A DNA stretch of 64,000 nt from Streptomyces sp. WMMC940 (GTDB lineage: Bacteria; Actinomycetota; Actinomycetes; Streptomycetales; Streptomycetaceae). Below, piece by piece: positions 55,615 to 64,000 of the stretch; position 1 is the first letter of the stretch; each line of letters starts with the position of its first letter. The notes under the pieces were generated by a model. It did not search any database. It saw nothing but the letters and a program-made list of their open reading frames with translations, and was not told the DNA's origin. The position numbers and the translations under genes were made by a program. The DNA is taken from contig NZ_JAPZBC010000001.1 in the NCBI RefSeq assembly GCF_027460265.1, positions 6,560,001-6,624,000 of the forward strand, read 5' to 3'.

Positions 55615-57627
55615 TCAGGAGCGGGGCGGCGGGACCGGTTCGCCCTTGCGCACCGCGCCCGGGGCACGGGCGGCGGGACGGTCGGCGCGGGCGGCGGACT
55701 CCAGTTGCCAGGGGACGCTCGTCACCATCACCCCGGGCGTGAACAGCAGCCGGCTCTTCAGCCACAGCGCGGACTGGTTGTGCAGCACGTTCTCCCACCA
55801 GTGGCCCACGACGTACTCGGGGATGAACACCGCGACGACGTCCCTCGGGCTCTCGCGCCGGATCGACCGCACGTACGCCAGTACCGGGCCGGTGATCTCC
55901 CGATAGGGCGAGTCCAGGACCTTCAGCGGGACATCGATCCCGGCATCCTCCCACTCCTGCTTCAGCTCCGCTGCGGCCTCCCGGTCGACGGCCACGGTCA
56001 GCGCCTCCAGCCGGTCCGGACGGGTGGCCCGGGCGTACGCGAGCGCCCGCAGCGTGGCCTTGTGCAGCCGGGAGACCAGGACCACCGTGAGGACCCGGGA
56101 GGGCGGCGCGAGCTCCTTGCGCGGGTCGGTGACCGCCAGCTCCGCCGACGTCGAGTCGTAGTGCCTGCGGATGCTCCGCATCATCACCCACAGCACCGCG
56201 GCCGCGAGGACGGCCAGCCAGGCTCCCTCGGTGAACTTGGTCAGCAGCACGATCACCAGCACCAGCGCCGTGATGACCGCGCCGGTCCCGTTGACGACCC
56301 GGGACGTGCGGTGCCGGCGGCGCAGCACGGGGTCCTTCTCCGTGCGCAGTTCACGGCCCCAGTGCAGGACCATGCCGGTCTGACAGAGCGTGAAGGAGGT
56401 GAACACACCGAGGATGTAGAGGTGGATGAGACTCGTGACGTTCGCGCGGTACGCCCACAGCAGTACTCCCGCGACGACCGCGAGAGCCAGGATGCCGTTG
56501 GAGAACGCGAGCCGGTCACCCCGGTTGTGCAACTGGCGCGGCAGATAGCGGTGCTGCGCGAGGATCGAGGCGAGCAGCGGGAAGCCGTTGAAGGCGGTGT
56601 TCGCGGCGAGGATCAGGACGAGAGCGGTGGCTGCCTGGACGTAGAAGAAGCCGAAGCTGCCCTCCCCGCCGAACACGGCGGCGGCCAGTTGCGCGATGAC
56701 GGTGCGCTGCGTGTAGTCCTCGCAGTCGGGCAGGCCCGTCAGCCGGCAGGGGTCGTCGGTGATGCGGACGTCGGCGACGATCGCGAGCGTGGTGACGCCG
56801 ACGAACATCGTCACGGCGATGAGACCCATCGCGGCCATGGTGGCGGCCGCGTTGCGCGACTTCGGCCGGCGGAAGGCGGGTACGCCGTTCGAGATCGCCT
56901 CCACTCCGGTCAGCGCGGTGCAGCCGCTGGTGAAGGCCCGCAGGACCAGCATCACCAGGGCGAGACCGACGAGGTTCGCCTCCGCCGGGACCGGCTCGAT
57001 CCCGTACCGTGCCGTCGCCGCCACCGGAGGATCGCCGAGGAGGTAGCGGAGCAGTCCCGTCCCGCACATCAGGAGCACCCCGGCGACGAACAGATACGTC
57101 GGCGCGGCGAACGCGCGGCCCGACTCGCGCACTCCGCGCAGGTTGACCGCGGTCAGCAGCCCGACGAAGACCAGTGCCATCGGCACGCGGTACTCGGCCA
57201 GCGCCGGCAACGCCGAGATGACGTTGTCGACACCCGAGGCCACGGACACGGCGACGGTCATCACATAGTCGACCAGCAGCGCCGCGGCGACCACCAGACC
57301 GGCCGAGGATCCGAGGTTGGTCGAGGCGACCTCGTAGGACCCGCCGCCGCTCGGGTAGGCGTGCACCACCTGACGGTACGACAGTACGACGACGGTCATC
57401 AGGAACACGACCGCGGCCGCGATCCACGGCGTGAAGTGCAGGTACGCCAGCCCGCCCAGAGTGAGGACCAGCAGGATCTCCTGCGTGGCGTAGGCCACCG
57501 ACGAGAGCGGGTCCGAAGCGAAGATCGGCAGCGCCAGCCGTTTGGGCAGCAGCGTCTCGCCGAGTTCCTCGCTCCGCAGCGCGCGGCCCAGGACCAGCCG
57601 CTTGAGGAACGCCGTCACGTTGAACAC
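55615..57627 (-). CDS. APC-superfamily permease, KimA-like
   Basis: A 670-residue transporter with twelve likely membrane segments (first PLSSVAYATQEILLVLTLGG) and a 170-residue cytoplasmic C-terminal domain. The pattern YRQVVHAYPSGGGSYEVAST and ALTGVEAISNGVPAF match the KUP/APC group to which Bacillus KimA, a c-di-AMP-controlled potassium importer, belongs. The cytoplasmic domain begins near SRVLTVVLVSRLHKATLRAL and has a nucleotide-binding-like fold. Potassium import is the likeliest role; an amino-acid permease is possible. Streptomyces makes c-di-AMP, so control by it is plausible. Confidence 0.8.
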   Translation of the reverse strand: MFNVTAFLKRLVLGRALRSEELGETLLPKRLALPIFASDPLSSVAYATQEILLVLTLGGLAYLHFTPWIAAAVVFLMTVVVLSYRQVVHAYPSGGGSYEVASTNLGSSAGLVVAAALLVDYVMTVAVSVASGVDNVISALPALAEYRVPMALVFVGLLTAVNLRGVRESGRAFAAPTYLFVAGVLLMCGTGLLRYLLGDPPVAATARYGIEPVPAEANLVGLALVMLVLRAFTSGCTALTGVEAISNGVPAFRRPKSRNAAATMAAMGLIAVTMFVGVTTLAIVADVRITDDPCRLTGLPDCEDYTQRTVIAQLAAAVFGGEGSFGFFYVQAATALVLILAANTAFNGFPLLASILAQHRYLPRQLHNRGDRLAFSNGILALAVVAGVLLWAYRANVTSLIHLYILGVFTSFTLCQTGMVLHWGRELRTEKDPVLRRRHRTSRVVNGTGAVITALVLVIVLLTKFTEGAWLAVLAAAVLWVMMRSIRRHYDSTSAELAVTDPRKELAPPSRVLTVVLVSRLHKATLRALAYARATRPDRLEALTVAVDREAAAELKQEWEDAGIDVPLKVLDSPYREITGPVLAYVRSIRRESPRDVVAVFIPEYVVGHWWENVLHNQSALWLKSRLLFTPGVMVTSVPWQLESAARADRPAARAPGAVRKGEPVPPPRS

Positions 57628-57782
57628 GGCGCGAGGTTATGCGCGGGACCCGGCACGGCCCCGACCCGCCGCGCCGTGGCGCAACGGGGCGGGGGCGTCA
57701 TGGGCCCGCCCGGGGGAGCGGCGGGGGCGCCGAGGTGCCCCGCCGGGCGTATGCCGTCGCCGTCCCGGGGGACCGCCGCGCG

Positions 57783-58655
57783 TCAGCCCGCGGACTCGCC
57801 CGCGTGGGGGCTCAGTACGTCGGTGCCGACCAGGATGAAGATCAGGATGCCGAGGATGATGCGGTACACGACGAACGGCATGAAGCTCTTGGTCGTGATG
57901 AACTTCATGAACCACGCGATCACCGCGTAGCCGACGGCGAAGGCGATGACCGTCGCGAAGACGGTCGGGCCCCACGCCACATGGCCCTCGCCCGCGTCCT
58001 TCAGTTCGAAGACGCCCGAGGCGAGCACGGCCGGGATCGCCAGCAGGAACGAGTAACGGGCAGCCGCCTCGCGGGTGTAGCCCATCAGCAGGCCACCGCT
58101 GATCGTGGCGCCGGAACGGGAGACGCCCGGGATCAGGGCCATGGCCTGGCACACGCCGAAGATCAGGCCGTCCTTGACGGACAGGTCCCGCAGCGACTTC
58201 CGCTCCCTCACGACGCGGTGCTTGCCGCCCGTCTCGTCCCGGGCCGCCAGGCGGTCCGCCACACCGAGGACGATGCCCATGACGATGAGCATCGTGGCGG
58301 TCAGCCGCAGGTCACGGAACGGCCCCTCGATCTGGTCCTTGAGCGTGACGCCGAGCACGCCGATCGGGATGGATCCGACGATCACCAGCCAGCCCATCTG
58401 GGCGTCGTGGTCCCGGCGCATCGCCTTGTCCGTCAACGAGCGGAACCAGGCGCTGACGATGCGGGCGATGTCCTTGCGGAAGTAGATGAGCACCGCCGTC
58501 TCGGTGCCGATCTGGGTGATCGCGGTGAACGCCGCACCCGGGTCGTGCCAGCCAGCGAAGGCGGCGGTCAGGCGCAGATGCGCGCTGGAGGAGATGGGGA
58601 GGAACTCCGTCAGCCCCTGGACGAGCCCGAGGATGAGTGATTCGAACCACGACAT
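57783..58655 (-). CDS. uppP: Undecaprenyl-diphosphatase
   Basis: A 290-residue membrane phosphatase of the BacA/UppP family, which recycles the lipid carrier of cell-wall synthesis. The two inverted active-site motifs are GLVQGLTEFLPISSSAHL (residues 9-26) and PGVSRSGATISGG (near 171-183), with the catalytic Glu, Ser and Arg. Eight hydrophobic segments fit the family. ATG 58655 (MSWFESLILG) is the conserved start; a longer frame upstream is not coding. High copy of this enzyme gives bacitracin resistance. Confidence 0.96.
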   Translation of the reverse strand: MSWFESLILGLVQGLTEFLPISSSAHLRLTAAFAGWHDPGAAFTAITQIGTETAVLIYFRKDIARIVSAWFRSLTDKAMRRDHDAQMGWLVIVGSIPIGVLGVTLKDQIEGPFRDLRLTATMLIVMGIVLGVADRLAARDETGGKHRVVRERKSLRDLSVKDGLIFGVCQAMALIPGVSRSGATISGGLLMGYTREAAARYSFLLAIPAVLASGVFELKDAGEGHVAWGPTVFATVIAFAVGYAVIAWFMKFITTKSFMPFVVYRIILGILIFILVGTDVLSPHAGESAG

Positions 58656-58992
58656 GAAAGCTAAGCCGTCCAAGTACTGGTCAGGTCGGAACGTACGGTA
58701 CGGGCCGCGATCATGCGCCCATCGCGTGGCAGCGTAGCGTCCGGAGGTTTCGGGGTCTCGGGCGGGCTGCCCCGCCGGCGGCAGCACGGGCCGGGACCGG
58801 CCGGAACGCCCGGCTCCGCACGACGGCGGTGTCGCGCGAGCCGTGCGCCGTCATGCACGGCCTTCTTCCGGGGACGGACCGGCGAGCGGGCGCTCGGCGA
58901 CCGGTCCCGGGAGCGCGCCGACGGCGATGCCCGCCTAGCGGCGGAACGGGGGTGCGCGGCGGGGACCGGGGGCGGGCTCCCCGTGCCCCCTC
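58656..58992. other. Intergenic region upstream of uppP
   Basis: A 337-nt gap between the start of uppP and the stop of the VTT-domain gene, both on the minus strand. It should hold the uppP promoter. No convincing gene, strong hairpin or repeat is seen. Confidence 0.45.
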
Positions 58993-59700
58993 TCAGACGC
59001 CGCGTGAAAGGCGGTGGCGCTTGCGCCAGGCGACGGTGGCGCCGGCCAGGGCCGAGACGGCGATAAAGCCCGCCGCGGCCAGGAAGACGGGCGATGTCGG
59101 CGACGCCGCGGTGCTGCCGGCGATCACGTACGCCGCGGTGTTCGGCACCGAGCCGAGGCCAGTGGCCAGCAGGAAGGGGACGTAGCCCATGCGGGACACG
59201 GCGGCGCAGTAGTTGGCGGCGGCGAACGGGATTCCGGGGAACAGCCGCAGCGCGAGCATCGAGCGGAAGCCGTGCCGGCTCAACTGGCCGTCGGCTGCCT
59301 TGAGCCAGCGGCCGCGCAGCAGCGGCCGCAGCGCCTCCTGGCCGAGGAACCGTCCCAGGGTGAAGGCGATGCCCGCACCCAGCACCGTGCCGGCGATCGC
59401 GGCCGCCAGACCGGCCTGTGAACCGAAGAGGGCGCCCGCGGCCAGGTTCAGCAGGGGGCGCGGGACGAACGCCGCGGTGCACAGCCCGTACGCCGCGGCG
59501 AAGAGCGCCACCGCCGTCGCGCCGCCGACCCGGGGCGGCCAGCCCGCCACCAGCAGGTGCTGCGGTTCGTAGGCCACGACCGCCGACGCGGCGGCCGCCA
59601 GGACGGCGACGAGCAGGGCCAGGCGGGACCGGGGGGAGAGAAGGACGCGGCCGAAGCGGGGAGCGAGGCCGTCGCGCGGCCCGGGGACGGGGTCGAGCAT
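58993..59700 (-). CDS. TVP38/TMEM64 (VTT domain) membrane protein
   Basis: A 235-residue protein with six hydrophobic segments. The VTT signature is in NLAAGALFGSQAGLAAAI, GRFLGQEALRPLL, and LRLFPGIPFAAANYCAAVSR, with two re-entrant loops and the conserved Arg-Pro-Gly-Ile-Pro. Related proteins (DedA, TMEM41B) act in lipid scrambling or recycling of undecaprenyl phosphate, which would fit the neighbouring uppP. That link is inference. Confidence 0.85.
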   Translation of the reverse strand: MLDPVPGPRDGLAPRFGRVLLSPRSRLALLVAVLAAAASAVVAYEPQHLLVAGWPPRVGGATAVALFAAAYGLCTAAFVPRPLLNLAAGALFGSQAGLAAAIAGTVLGAGIAFTLGRFLGQEALRPLLRGRWLKAADGQLSRHGFRSMLALRLFPGIPFAAANYCAAVSRMGYVPFLLATGLGSVPNTAAYVIAGSTAASPTSPVFLAAAGFIAVSALAGATVAWRKRHRLSRGV

Positions 59701-59749
59701 CCGGGGAGACTAACCGAACGCGCGATGTGATCGCCGTAAGGTGTGGCAC

Positions 59750-60448
59750 ATGACGCTCCCGGTGCCGCGCAGCGCCCTCGCCGACACGGTGCTCGAACGG
59801 CTCACCGCGACCTACCCGGCGGCCGCGGACCCGGTCCGGGCCCGGGAGGCCGCCGCGTACATGAAGGGCGTCGCGCCCTTCCTCGGGATCCGCACCCCCG
59901 AACGGCGCGCGCTGTCCCGGACGGTCCTCGACGGCACGCCCCCGCCGACGGAGGCCGACTGCACGGCCGTCGCCCTGCGCTGCTGGGAGCTGCCCGAGCG
60001 CGAGTACCACTACTTCGCCGCCGACTACCTGCGGCGACACGTCGGACGCTGCTCCTCGGAGTTCGTCCCGGTGGCGCGCCGGCTGATCACCACCGTCTCC
60101 TGGTGGGACACCGTGGACACCCTCGCCGCGCACGTCGTGGGCTCGCTCGTCGCGGCGGATCCCGGGCTGGTCCGCGTGATGGACCGCTGGATCGGGGACG
60201 ACGACCTCTGGGTCGCCCGGACGGCCCTGCTCCACCAGCTGCGCCACAAGGAGGCCACGGACGAGGAACGGCTCTTCCGGTACTGCCTCCGCCAGTCCGG
60301 CCACCCGGACTTCTTCATCCGCAAAGCCATCGGCTGGAGCCTGCGCGAGTACGCCAAGACCGCCCCGGACGCCGTACGCGCCTTCGTCGACTCCGCCCGC
60401 GGTCGACTCGCGCCGCTCTCCGTGCGGGAAGCGCTGAAGAACCTCTGA
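59750..60448 (+). CDS. DNA alkylation repair protein (AlkD-like)
   Basis: A 232-residue HEAT-repeat protein of the AlkD/AlkC family of 3- and 7-alkylpurine glycosylases. Catalytic-site candidates are in TTVSWWDTVDTLAAHVVG (Trp and Asp, near residues 112-129) and RTALLHQLRHK (Arg). FIRKAIGWSLREYAKT is the conserved C-terminal repeat. ATG 59750 has AAGG 8 nt upstream. The gene is isolated between divergent and parallel neighbours. No PafBC or SOS motif is seen upstream. Confidence 0.88.
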   Translation: MTLPVPRSALADTVLERLTATYPAAADPVRAREAAAYMKGVAPFLGIRTPERRALSRTVLDGTPPPTEADCTAVALRCWELPEREYHYFAADYLRRHVGRCSSEFVPVARRLITTVSWWDTVDTLAAHVVGSLVAADPGLVRVMDRWIGDDDLWVARTALLHQLRHKEATDEERLFRYCLRQSGHPDFFIRKAIGWSLREYAKTAPDAVRAFVDSARGRLAPLSVREALKNL

Positions 60449-60805
60449 CGTGCGGCGGAGCCCGCCACTGCCCGGCGGGCCGGCCCGTGGAAAACCATTC
60501 GACGGGCGCCGCGAGGTCGGAGACCATCGACGCATGTTCCGGCAGACCTTCCCCGCAGCGCCGTCCGCAGTCGTGGACGCGCCGAAGGCTGCCCGCTTCC
60601 CCGCCTCCACGGCATTCCCCGCGGCCTTCGCCGTCGCGGCTGCCTTCCTCACGGCCGCCGCGGCGGCAGCCGCCGACGGCGCCCGAAGCTGACTCTCCCC
60701 GGATCGTCCGGCGGACCCCGCAGGGGGAGGGTCGGTACGGCCCAGGGGTCCCCCTCCGCGACGCGGAGTCCATCCTTCGAGTTCCGGGAAGGAACTGCGA
60801 CAGCC
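60449..60805 (+). other. Region upstream of tuf3, with a doubtful small ORF
   Basis: 357 nt before tuf3. A 52-codon frame at 60534-60692 ([19 protein letters not shown], then Ala-rich) has no good ribosome-binding site and an Ala-Ala composition typical of chance GC-rich frames; I do not call it a gene. The region probably carries the stringently controlled tuf3 promoter. GGGAAGGAACTG lies just before the ATG at 60806. Confidence 0.45.
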
Positions 60806-61975
60806 ATGCCCAAGACGGCATACGTGCGCACCAAGCCGCACCTCAACATCGGCACCATGGGCCACGTCGACCACGGCAAGACCACCCTGACCGCGGCCAT
60901 CACCAAGGTCCTCAGCGAGCGCGGGACCGGCACCTTCGTGCCGTTCGACAGGATCGACCGCGCCCCGGAGGAGGCGGCCCGCGGCATCACCATCAACATC
61001 GCGCACGTCGAGTACGAGACCGACACCCGGCACTACGCACACGTCGACATGCCCGGGCACGCCGACTACGTGAAGAACATGGTCACCGGTGCCGCCCAGC
61101 TGGACGGGGCCATCCTCGTCGTCTCCGCGCTGGACGGGATCATGCCGCAGACCGCGGAGCACGTCCTGCTGGCCCGTCAGGTCGGCGTCGACCACATCGT
61201 CGTGGCCCTGAACAAGGCCGACGCGGGCGACCCCGAGCTGACCGACCTCGTCGAGCTGGAGGTGCGCGAGTTGCTGACCGCGCACGGCTACGGCGGGGAC
61301 TCGGTGCCGGTCGTGCGGGTCTCCGGCCTCAGGGCCCTGGAGGGCGACCCGCGCTGGACGGCCGCCGTCGAGGCGCTGCTCGACGCCGTCGACACCTATG
61401 TGCCGATGCCGGTCCGCTACACGGACGCGCCGTTCCTCCTTCCGGTGGAGAACGTCCTCACCATCACCGGCCGGGGCACGGTCGTCACCGGGGCGGTCGA
61501 GCGGGGCACCGTCCGCGTCGGCGACCAGATCGAGGTGCTCGGGGCCGACACGGCCACGGTCGTCACCGGACTGGAGACCTTCGGCAAGCCCATGGACTCC
61601 GCGGAGGCCGGGGACAACGTGGCCCTGCTGCTGCGGGGCGTTCCGCGCGACGCGGTCCGTCGCGGCCATGTGGTGGCCGCCCCCGGCAGTGTGACGCCCA
61701 GCCGTCGGTTCACCGCACAGGTGTATGTGCTGTCCGGCCGAGAGGGAGGCCGGACGACACCGATCACCACCGGCTACCGGCCGCAGTTCTACATCCGGAC
61801 GGCGGACGTCGTCGGCGACGTGGACCTGGGCGTGGTGGCGGTCGCCCGGCCGGGCGACACGGTCGACATGACCGTCGAGCTGGGCCGTGACGTGCCGTTG
61901 GAGCCGGGTCTGGGGTTCGCGATCCGGGAGGGCGGCCGGACCGTGGGCGCGGGCACCGTCACCGGTCTGGGCTGA
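60806..61975 (+). CDS. tuf3: Elongation factor Tu, divergent second copy (EF-Tu3)
   Basis: A 389-residue translational GTPase. G1 GHVDHGKT (residues 19-26), G2 RGITIN, G3 DMPGH, G4 NKAD and the [10 protein letters not shown] switch II are complete. It is 8 residues shorter than the usual 397, and diverges from normal EF-Tu in domains II and III (for example [20 protein letters not shown]). This matches the Streptomyces tuf3 gene, whose product differs in antibiotic (kirromycin) sensitivity and is induced under stringent response. It stands alone, not with fusA or rpsL, as tuf1 would. Confidence 0.93.
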   Translation: MPKTAYVRTKPHLNIGTMGHVDHGKTTLTAAITKVLSERGTGTFVPFDRIDRAPEEAARGITINIAHVEYETDTRHYAHVDMPGHADYVKNMVTGAAQLDGAILVVSALDGIMPQTAEHVLLARQVGVDHIVVALNKADAGDPELTDLVELEVRELLTAHGYGGDSVPVVRVSGLRALEGDPRWTAAVEALLDAVDTYVPMPVRYTDAPFLLPVENVLTITGRGTVVTGAVERGTVRVGDQIEVLGADTATVVTGLETFGKPMDSAEAGDNVALLLRGVPRDAVRRGHVVAAPGSVTPSRRFTAQVYVLSGREGGRTTPITTGYRPQFYIRTADVVGDVDLGVVAVARPGDTVDMTVELGRDVPLEPGLGFAIREGGRTVGAGTVTGLG

Positions 61976-62039
61976 GCACGGGGTCCGCCGCCCGCCACGA
62001 CGGGCGGCGGATCCGCCCCGTACACGTCACACTGCATCC

Positions 62040-62945
62040 ATGGCGGACATGGACCACAGGGATGCGGAGCCGGACACCGACGGGGGAGCACCGTCGGGAC
62101 GACGGGGAACCGCGCTCGTGCTCGGCGGGGGCGGGCTCGCCGGCATCGGCTGGGAGATCGGCGTGCTGCACGGGCTCGCCGAGGCCGGTGCGGACGTCTC
62201 AGCGGCCGATCTGGTCGTCGGTACGTCGGCGGGATCCGTGGTCGGCGTCCAGCTCTCCTCCGGACTGCTCACCCTTCCGGAGCTGTATGAGCGTCAGCTC
62301 GCCGACCCGGAGGGGGAGGTCCCCGCCGGCATGGGGCCCAGCGTGCTCGCCCGCTACCTCTGGGGGGTGCTGCGCTCGCGCGACGCCGAGGCGTACGGTG
62401 CGCGCATGGGACGGCTCGCGCTGTCCGCCCGCACCGAGCCGGAGGAGGCCCGCCGCGCCGTCTTCGCCGCACGGCTCCTCACCCACGAATGGCCCTCGGC
62501 GCCTCGGCTCGTCGTCACGGCGGTGGACGCCGTCACCGGGGAGTTCCGCGCGTTCGACCGGGAGAGCGGGGTGGGACTGCTCGACGCCGTCGGCGCGAGT
62601 TGCGCCGTGCCGGGAGTCTGGCCGCCCGTCACCATCGACGGGCGGCGCTTCATCGACGGCGGGGTGCGCTCGTCCACGAACGCGGATCTCGCCGCTGGAT
62701 ACGGCACCGTCGTCATCGTCGCGCCCATCTCGGTCGGCGGCGGCCCCGTGGCGTCCGCACGCGCCCAGGCGGCCCGGCTCGCCGCGGCCGGGGCGCGCGT
62801 CGTGCTGATCACCCCGGACCGCGCGGCCCGGAGGGCGTTCGGGCGCAACGTCCTCGACCCCGCGCGCCGGGCGCCCTCCGCCCGCGCCGGCCACGCCCAG
62901 GCGGTCGCGCACGCGGATGCCGTACGGGCGGTCCTGCCGGTCTGA
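62040..62945 (+). CDS. Patatin-like phospholipase
   Basis: A 301-residue patatin-type hydrolase. The oxyanion loop is GGGGLAGIGWEIGVL (about residues 28-42), the Ser nucleophile is in VVGTSAGSVVGVQ (near 60-72), and the catalytic Asp is in RRFIDGGVRSSTNAD (near 204-218). No signal peptide is present, so it is likely cytoplasmic, like RssA-type proteins. ATG 62040 has no Shine-Dalgarno; ATG 62049 is an alternative. Lipid substrate is unknown. Confidence 0.88.
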   Translation: MADMDHRDAEPDTDGGAPSGRRGTALVLGGGGLAGIGWEIGVLHGLAEAGADVSAADLVVGTSAGSVVGVQLSSGLLTLPELYERQLADPEGEVPAGMGPSVLARYLWGVLRSRDAEAYGARMGRLALSARTEPEEARRAVFAARLLTHEWPSAPRLVVTAVDAVTGEFRAFDRESGVGLLDAVGASCAVPGVWPPVTIDGRRFIDGGVRSSTNADLAAGYGTVVIVAPISVGGGPVASARAQAARLAAAGARVVLITPDRAARRAFGRNVLDPARRAPSARAGHAQAVAHADAVRAVLPV

Positions 62946-63024
62946 TCCCCGGCCGGCGCCGAGTACCGGGCGCTTCCTGCCCCGGGACCCCTCCGGCGTT
63001 CGCGGGGACGCCCATGGGCGGACA

Positions 63025-63879
63025 ATGGGAAGGGTGGACGACCCCATTCCCGTCGAGCGCGCCGTGGACAACGGCACCGCCAAGCTCCTTCCCGACATCG
63101 ACCGGCCCCGCGCCTGGCTGCTCACCGTGGAGGGAGCGCCGCAGTCCTACGTGGACCTGGACGATCCGACGCATCTGGAGTTCGAGTACGCACGGCGGCT
63201 CGCTCACGTCCTCGACGGAACGGGGGACGAGGGCGCACCGCTCGACGTCCTGCACCTCGGCGGCGGTGCCCTCACCCTGCCCCGGTACGTCACGGCCACC
63301 CGCCCCGGCTCACGGCAGGACGTGGTGGAGGCGGACCGCGGGCTGCTGGCACTGGTCGCCGAACGACTGCCGTTGCCGCCCGGCTCCGGGATATCCGTGC
63401 ACGCGGCGGACGCACGCGCGTGGCTGGAGCGGGCGCCCGAGAACTCGGCGGACGTCCTGATCGCCGACGTGTTCGGCGGCTCGCGCGTACCGGCGCACCT
63501 CACCTCCCGGGAGTACGCCGGGGCCGCCTGCCGTGCCCTCCGGCCCGGCGGCGTCTACGCGGCGAACCTCGCCGACAGTGCCCCGTTCGGATTCCTCCGC
63601 TCCCAACTGGCCACCTTCGCGGACGTGTTCCCGGAACTCGCCCTGGTCGCCGAGCCGGGAGTGCTGCGCGGACGCCGCTTCGGCAACGCGGTCCTGCTGG
63701 CCTCGCACACGCCGATCGACGTCGCCGCCCTGGCGCGCCGCACGGCGTCGGACGTCTTTCCCGCCCGCGTGGAGTACGGCGACGGTCTGCGGCGCTTCAT
63801 CGGAGCCGCCCGGCCCGTGGACGACGAGGACGCGACGGGATCGCCCGAGCCGCCGGCGGGGTCGTTCGGCATCGGCTGA
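63025..63879 (+). CDS. Spermidine synthase-like methyltransferase-fold protein
   Basis: A 284-residue protein with the spermidine-synthase Rossmann fold. LHLGGGALTLPRYV (near residue 72) is the nucleotide-binding loop, DVVEADRGLLAL the acidic loop after strand two, and DVLIADVFGGSRVP the active-site aspartate region. The polyamine-binding N-terminal domain is short. Many such Streptomyces proteins do not make spermidine; a methyltransferase or other aminopropyl-like transfer is possible. ATG 63025 is chosen; a GTG at 63034 is an alternative. The last 121 nt of the window (63880-64000) hold no gene. Confidence 0.82.
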   Translation: MGRVDDPIPVERAVDNGTAKLLPDIDRPRAWLLTVEGAPQSYVDLDDPTHLEFEYARRLAHVLDGTGDEGAPLDVLHLGGGALTLPRYVTATRPGSRQDVVEADRGLLALVAERLPLPPGSGISVHAADARAWLERAPENSADVLIADVFGGSRVPAHLTSREYAGAACRALRPGGVYAANLADSAPFGFLRSQLATFADVFPELALVAEPGVLRGRRFGNAVLLASHTPIDVAALARRTASDVFPARVEYGDGLRRFIGAARPVDDEDATGSPEPPAGSFGIG

Positions 63880-64000
63880 CCGGCGAGTTCCGAGCGCGGG
63901 GCCGGGCGCCGGGCCGCTGCCCGTGGGAGCGGCGGTGCGGCTCACGGCACCCTCCCCCCGGCGTGGGCGGGGCGGGTCAGATGGTTTCCCGCGTGTGGAG

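Noticed and set aside
60534..60692. 52-codon Ala-rich ORF before tuf3
   Set aside because: No good ribosome-binding site, low-complexity Ala runs, and no sign of conservation that I recognise.

Overview
The window is high-GC actinobacterial chromosomal DNA, almost certainly Streptomyces. It has strong third-position GC bias, frequent GTG starts, GGAGG ribosome-binding sites, an EF-Tu3-type second elongation factor, a DUF5999 protein beginning MCQHQPPCP, and gene order resembling the S. coelicolor tuf3 to SCO1389 region. It reads as core chromosome with one large accessory island and one retroelement.

Layout. Positions 1-2850 hold the 3' part of a 23S rRNA and a complete 5S rRNA. Positions 2985-17039 form a conserved actinobacterial block: eukaryote-like cardiolipin synthase, a ManC-like nucleotidyltransferase/phosphomannomutase fusion, DUF881-Sbp-DUF881, a GarA-like FHA protein, FtsR-like MerR, a DUF151 nuclease-fold protein, a second MerR, DNA polymerase IV, a convergent PRC-barrel gene, then a tandem glycine riboswitch and gcvP. 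As I recall it, this order parallels Mycobacterium tuberculosis Rv1822-Rv1832, without gcvH. Positions 17197-22874 hold small conserved Streptomyces genes, a GCS2-family ligase, a CPBP protease, PhzF and a PadR regulator. A 1.53 kb group IIC intron lies at 23040-24567, directly after a terminator hairpin. Positions 24580-33925 are rich in small transporters and regulators: three EamA exporters, a MocR regulator with a divergent flavin-fold gene, LysR, and an isochorismatase-like protein. Positions 33971-40639 hold a Rieske lipoprotein, a HipA-like kinase with DUF3037, two SDRs, a solute-binding lipoprotein and uracil-DNA glycosylase. Positions 40691-52134 are an accessory island: a DinB pseudogene, two tiny membrane proteins, a 2162-residue RHS protein and a 1249-residue LamG protein. 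Positions 52598-63879 return to core genes: oxidoreductase, lnt-like, NTF2-like, a KimA-like permease, uppP, a VTT-domain protein, an AlkD-like protein, tuf3, a patatin and a spermidine-synthase-like protein.

The most interesting non-coding signals are these. (1) A leader before the second EamA gene (26886-27122) has a leaderless Pro-Pro-Pro mini-ORF and mutually exclusive stems. (2) PafBC-type DNA-damage promoter motifs lie before ung (exact) and the Pol IV gene (near match). (3) The group IIC intron appears to have lost the distal half of domain I and domains II-III. (4) A perfect palindrome sits between the MocR gene and its divergent neighbour.
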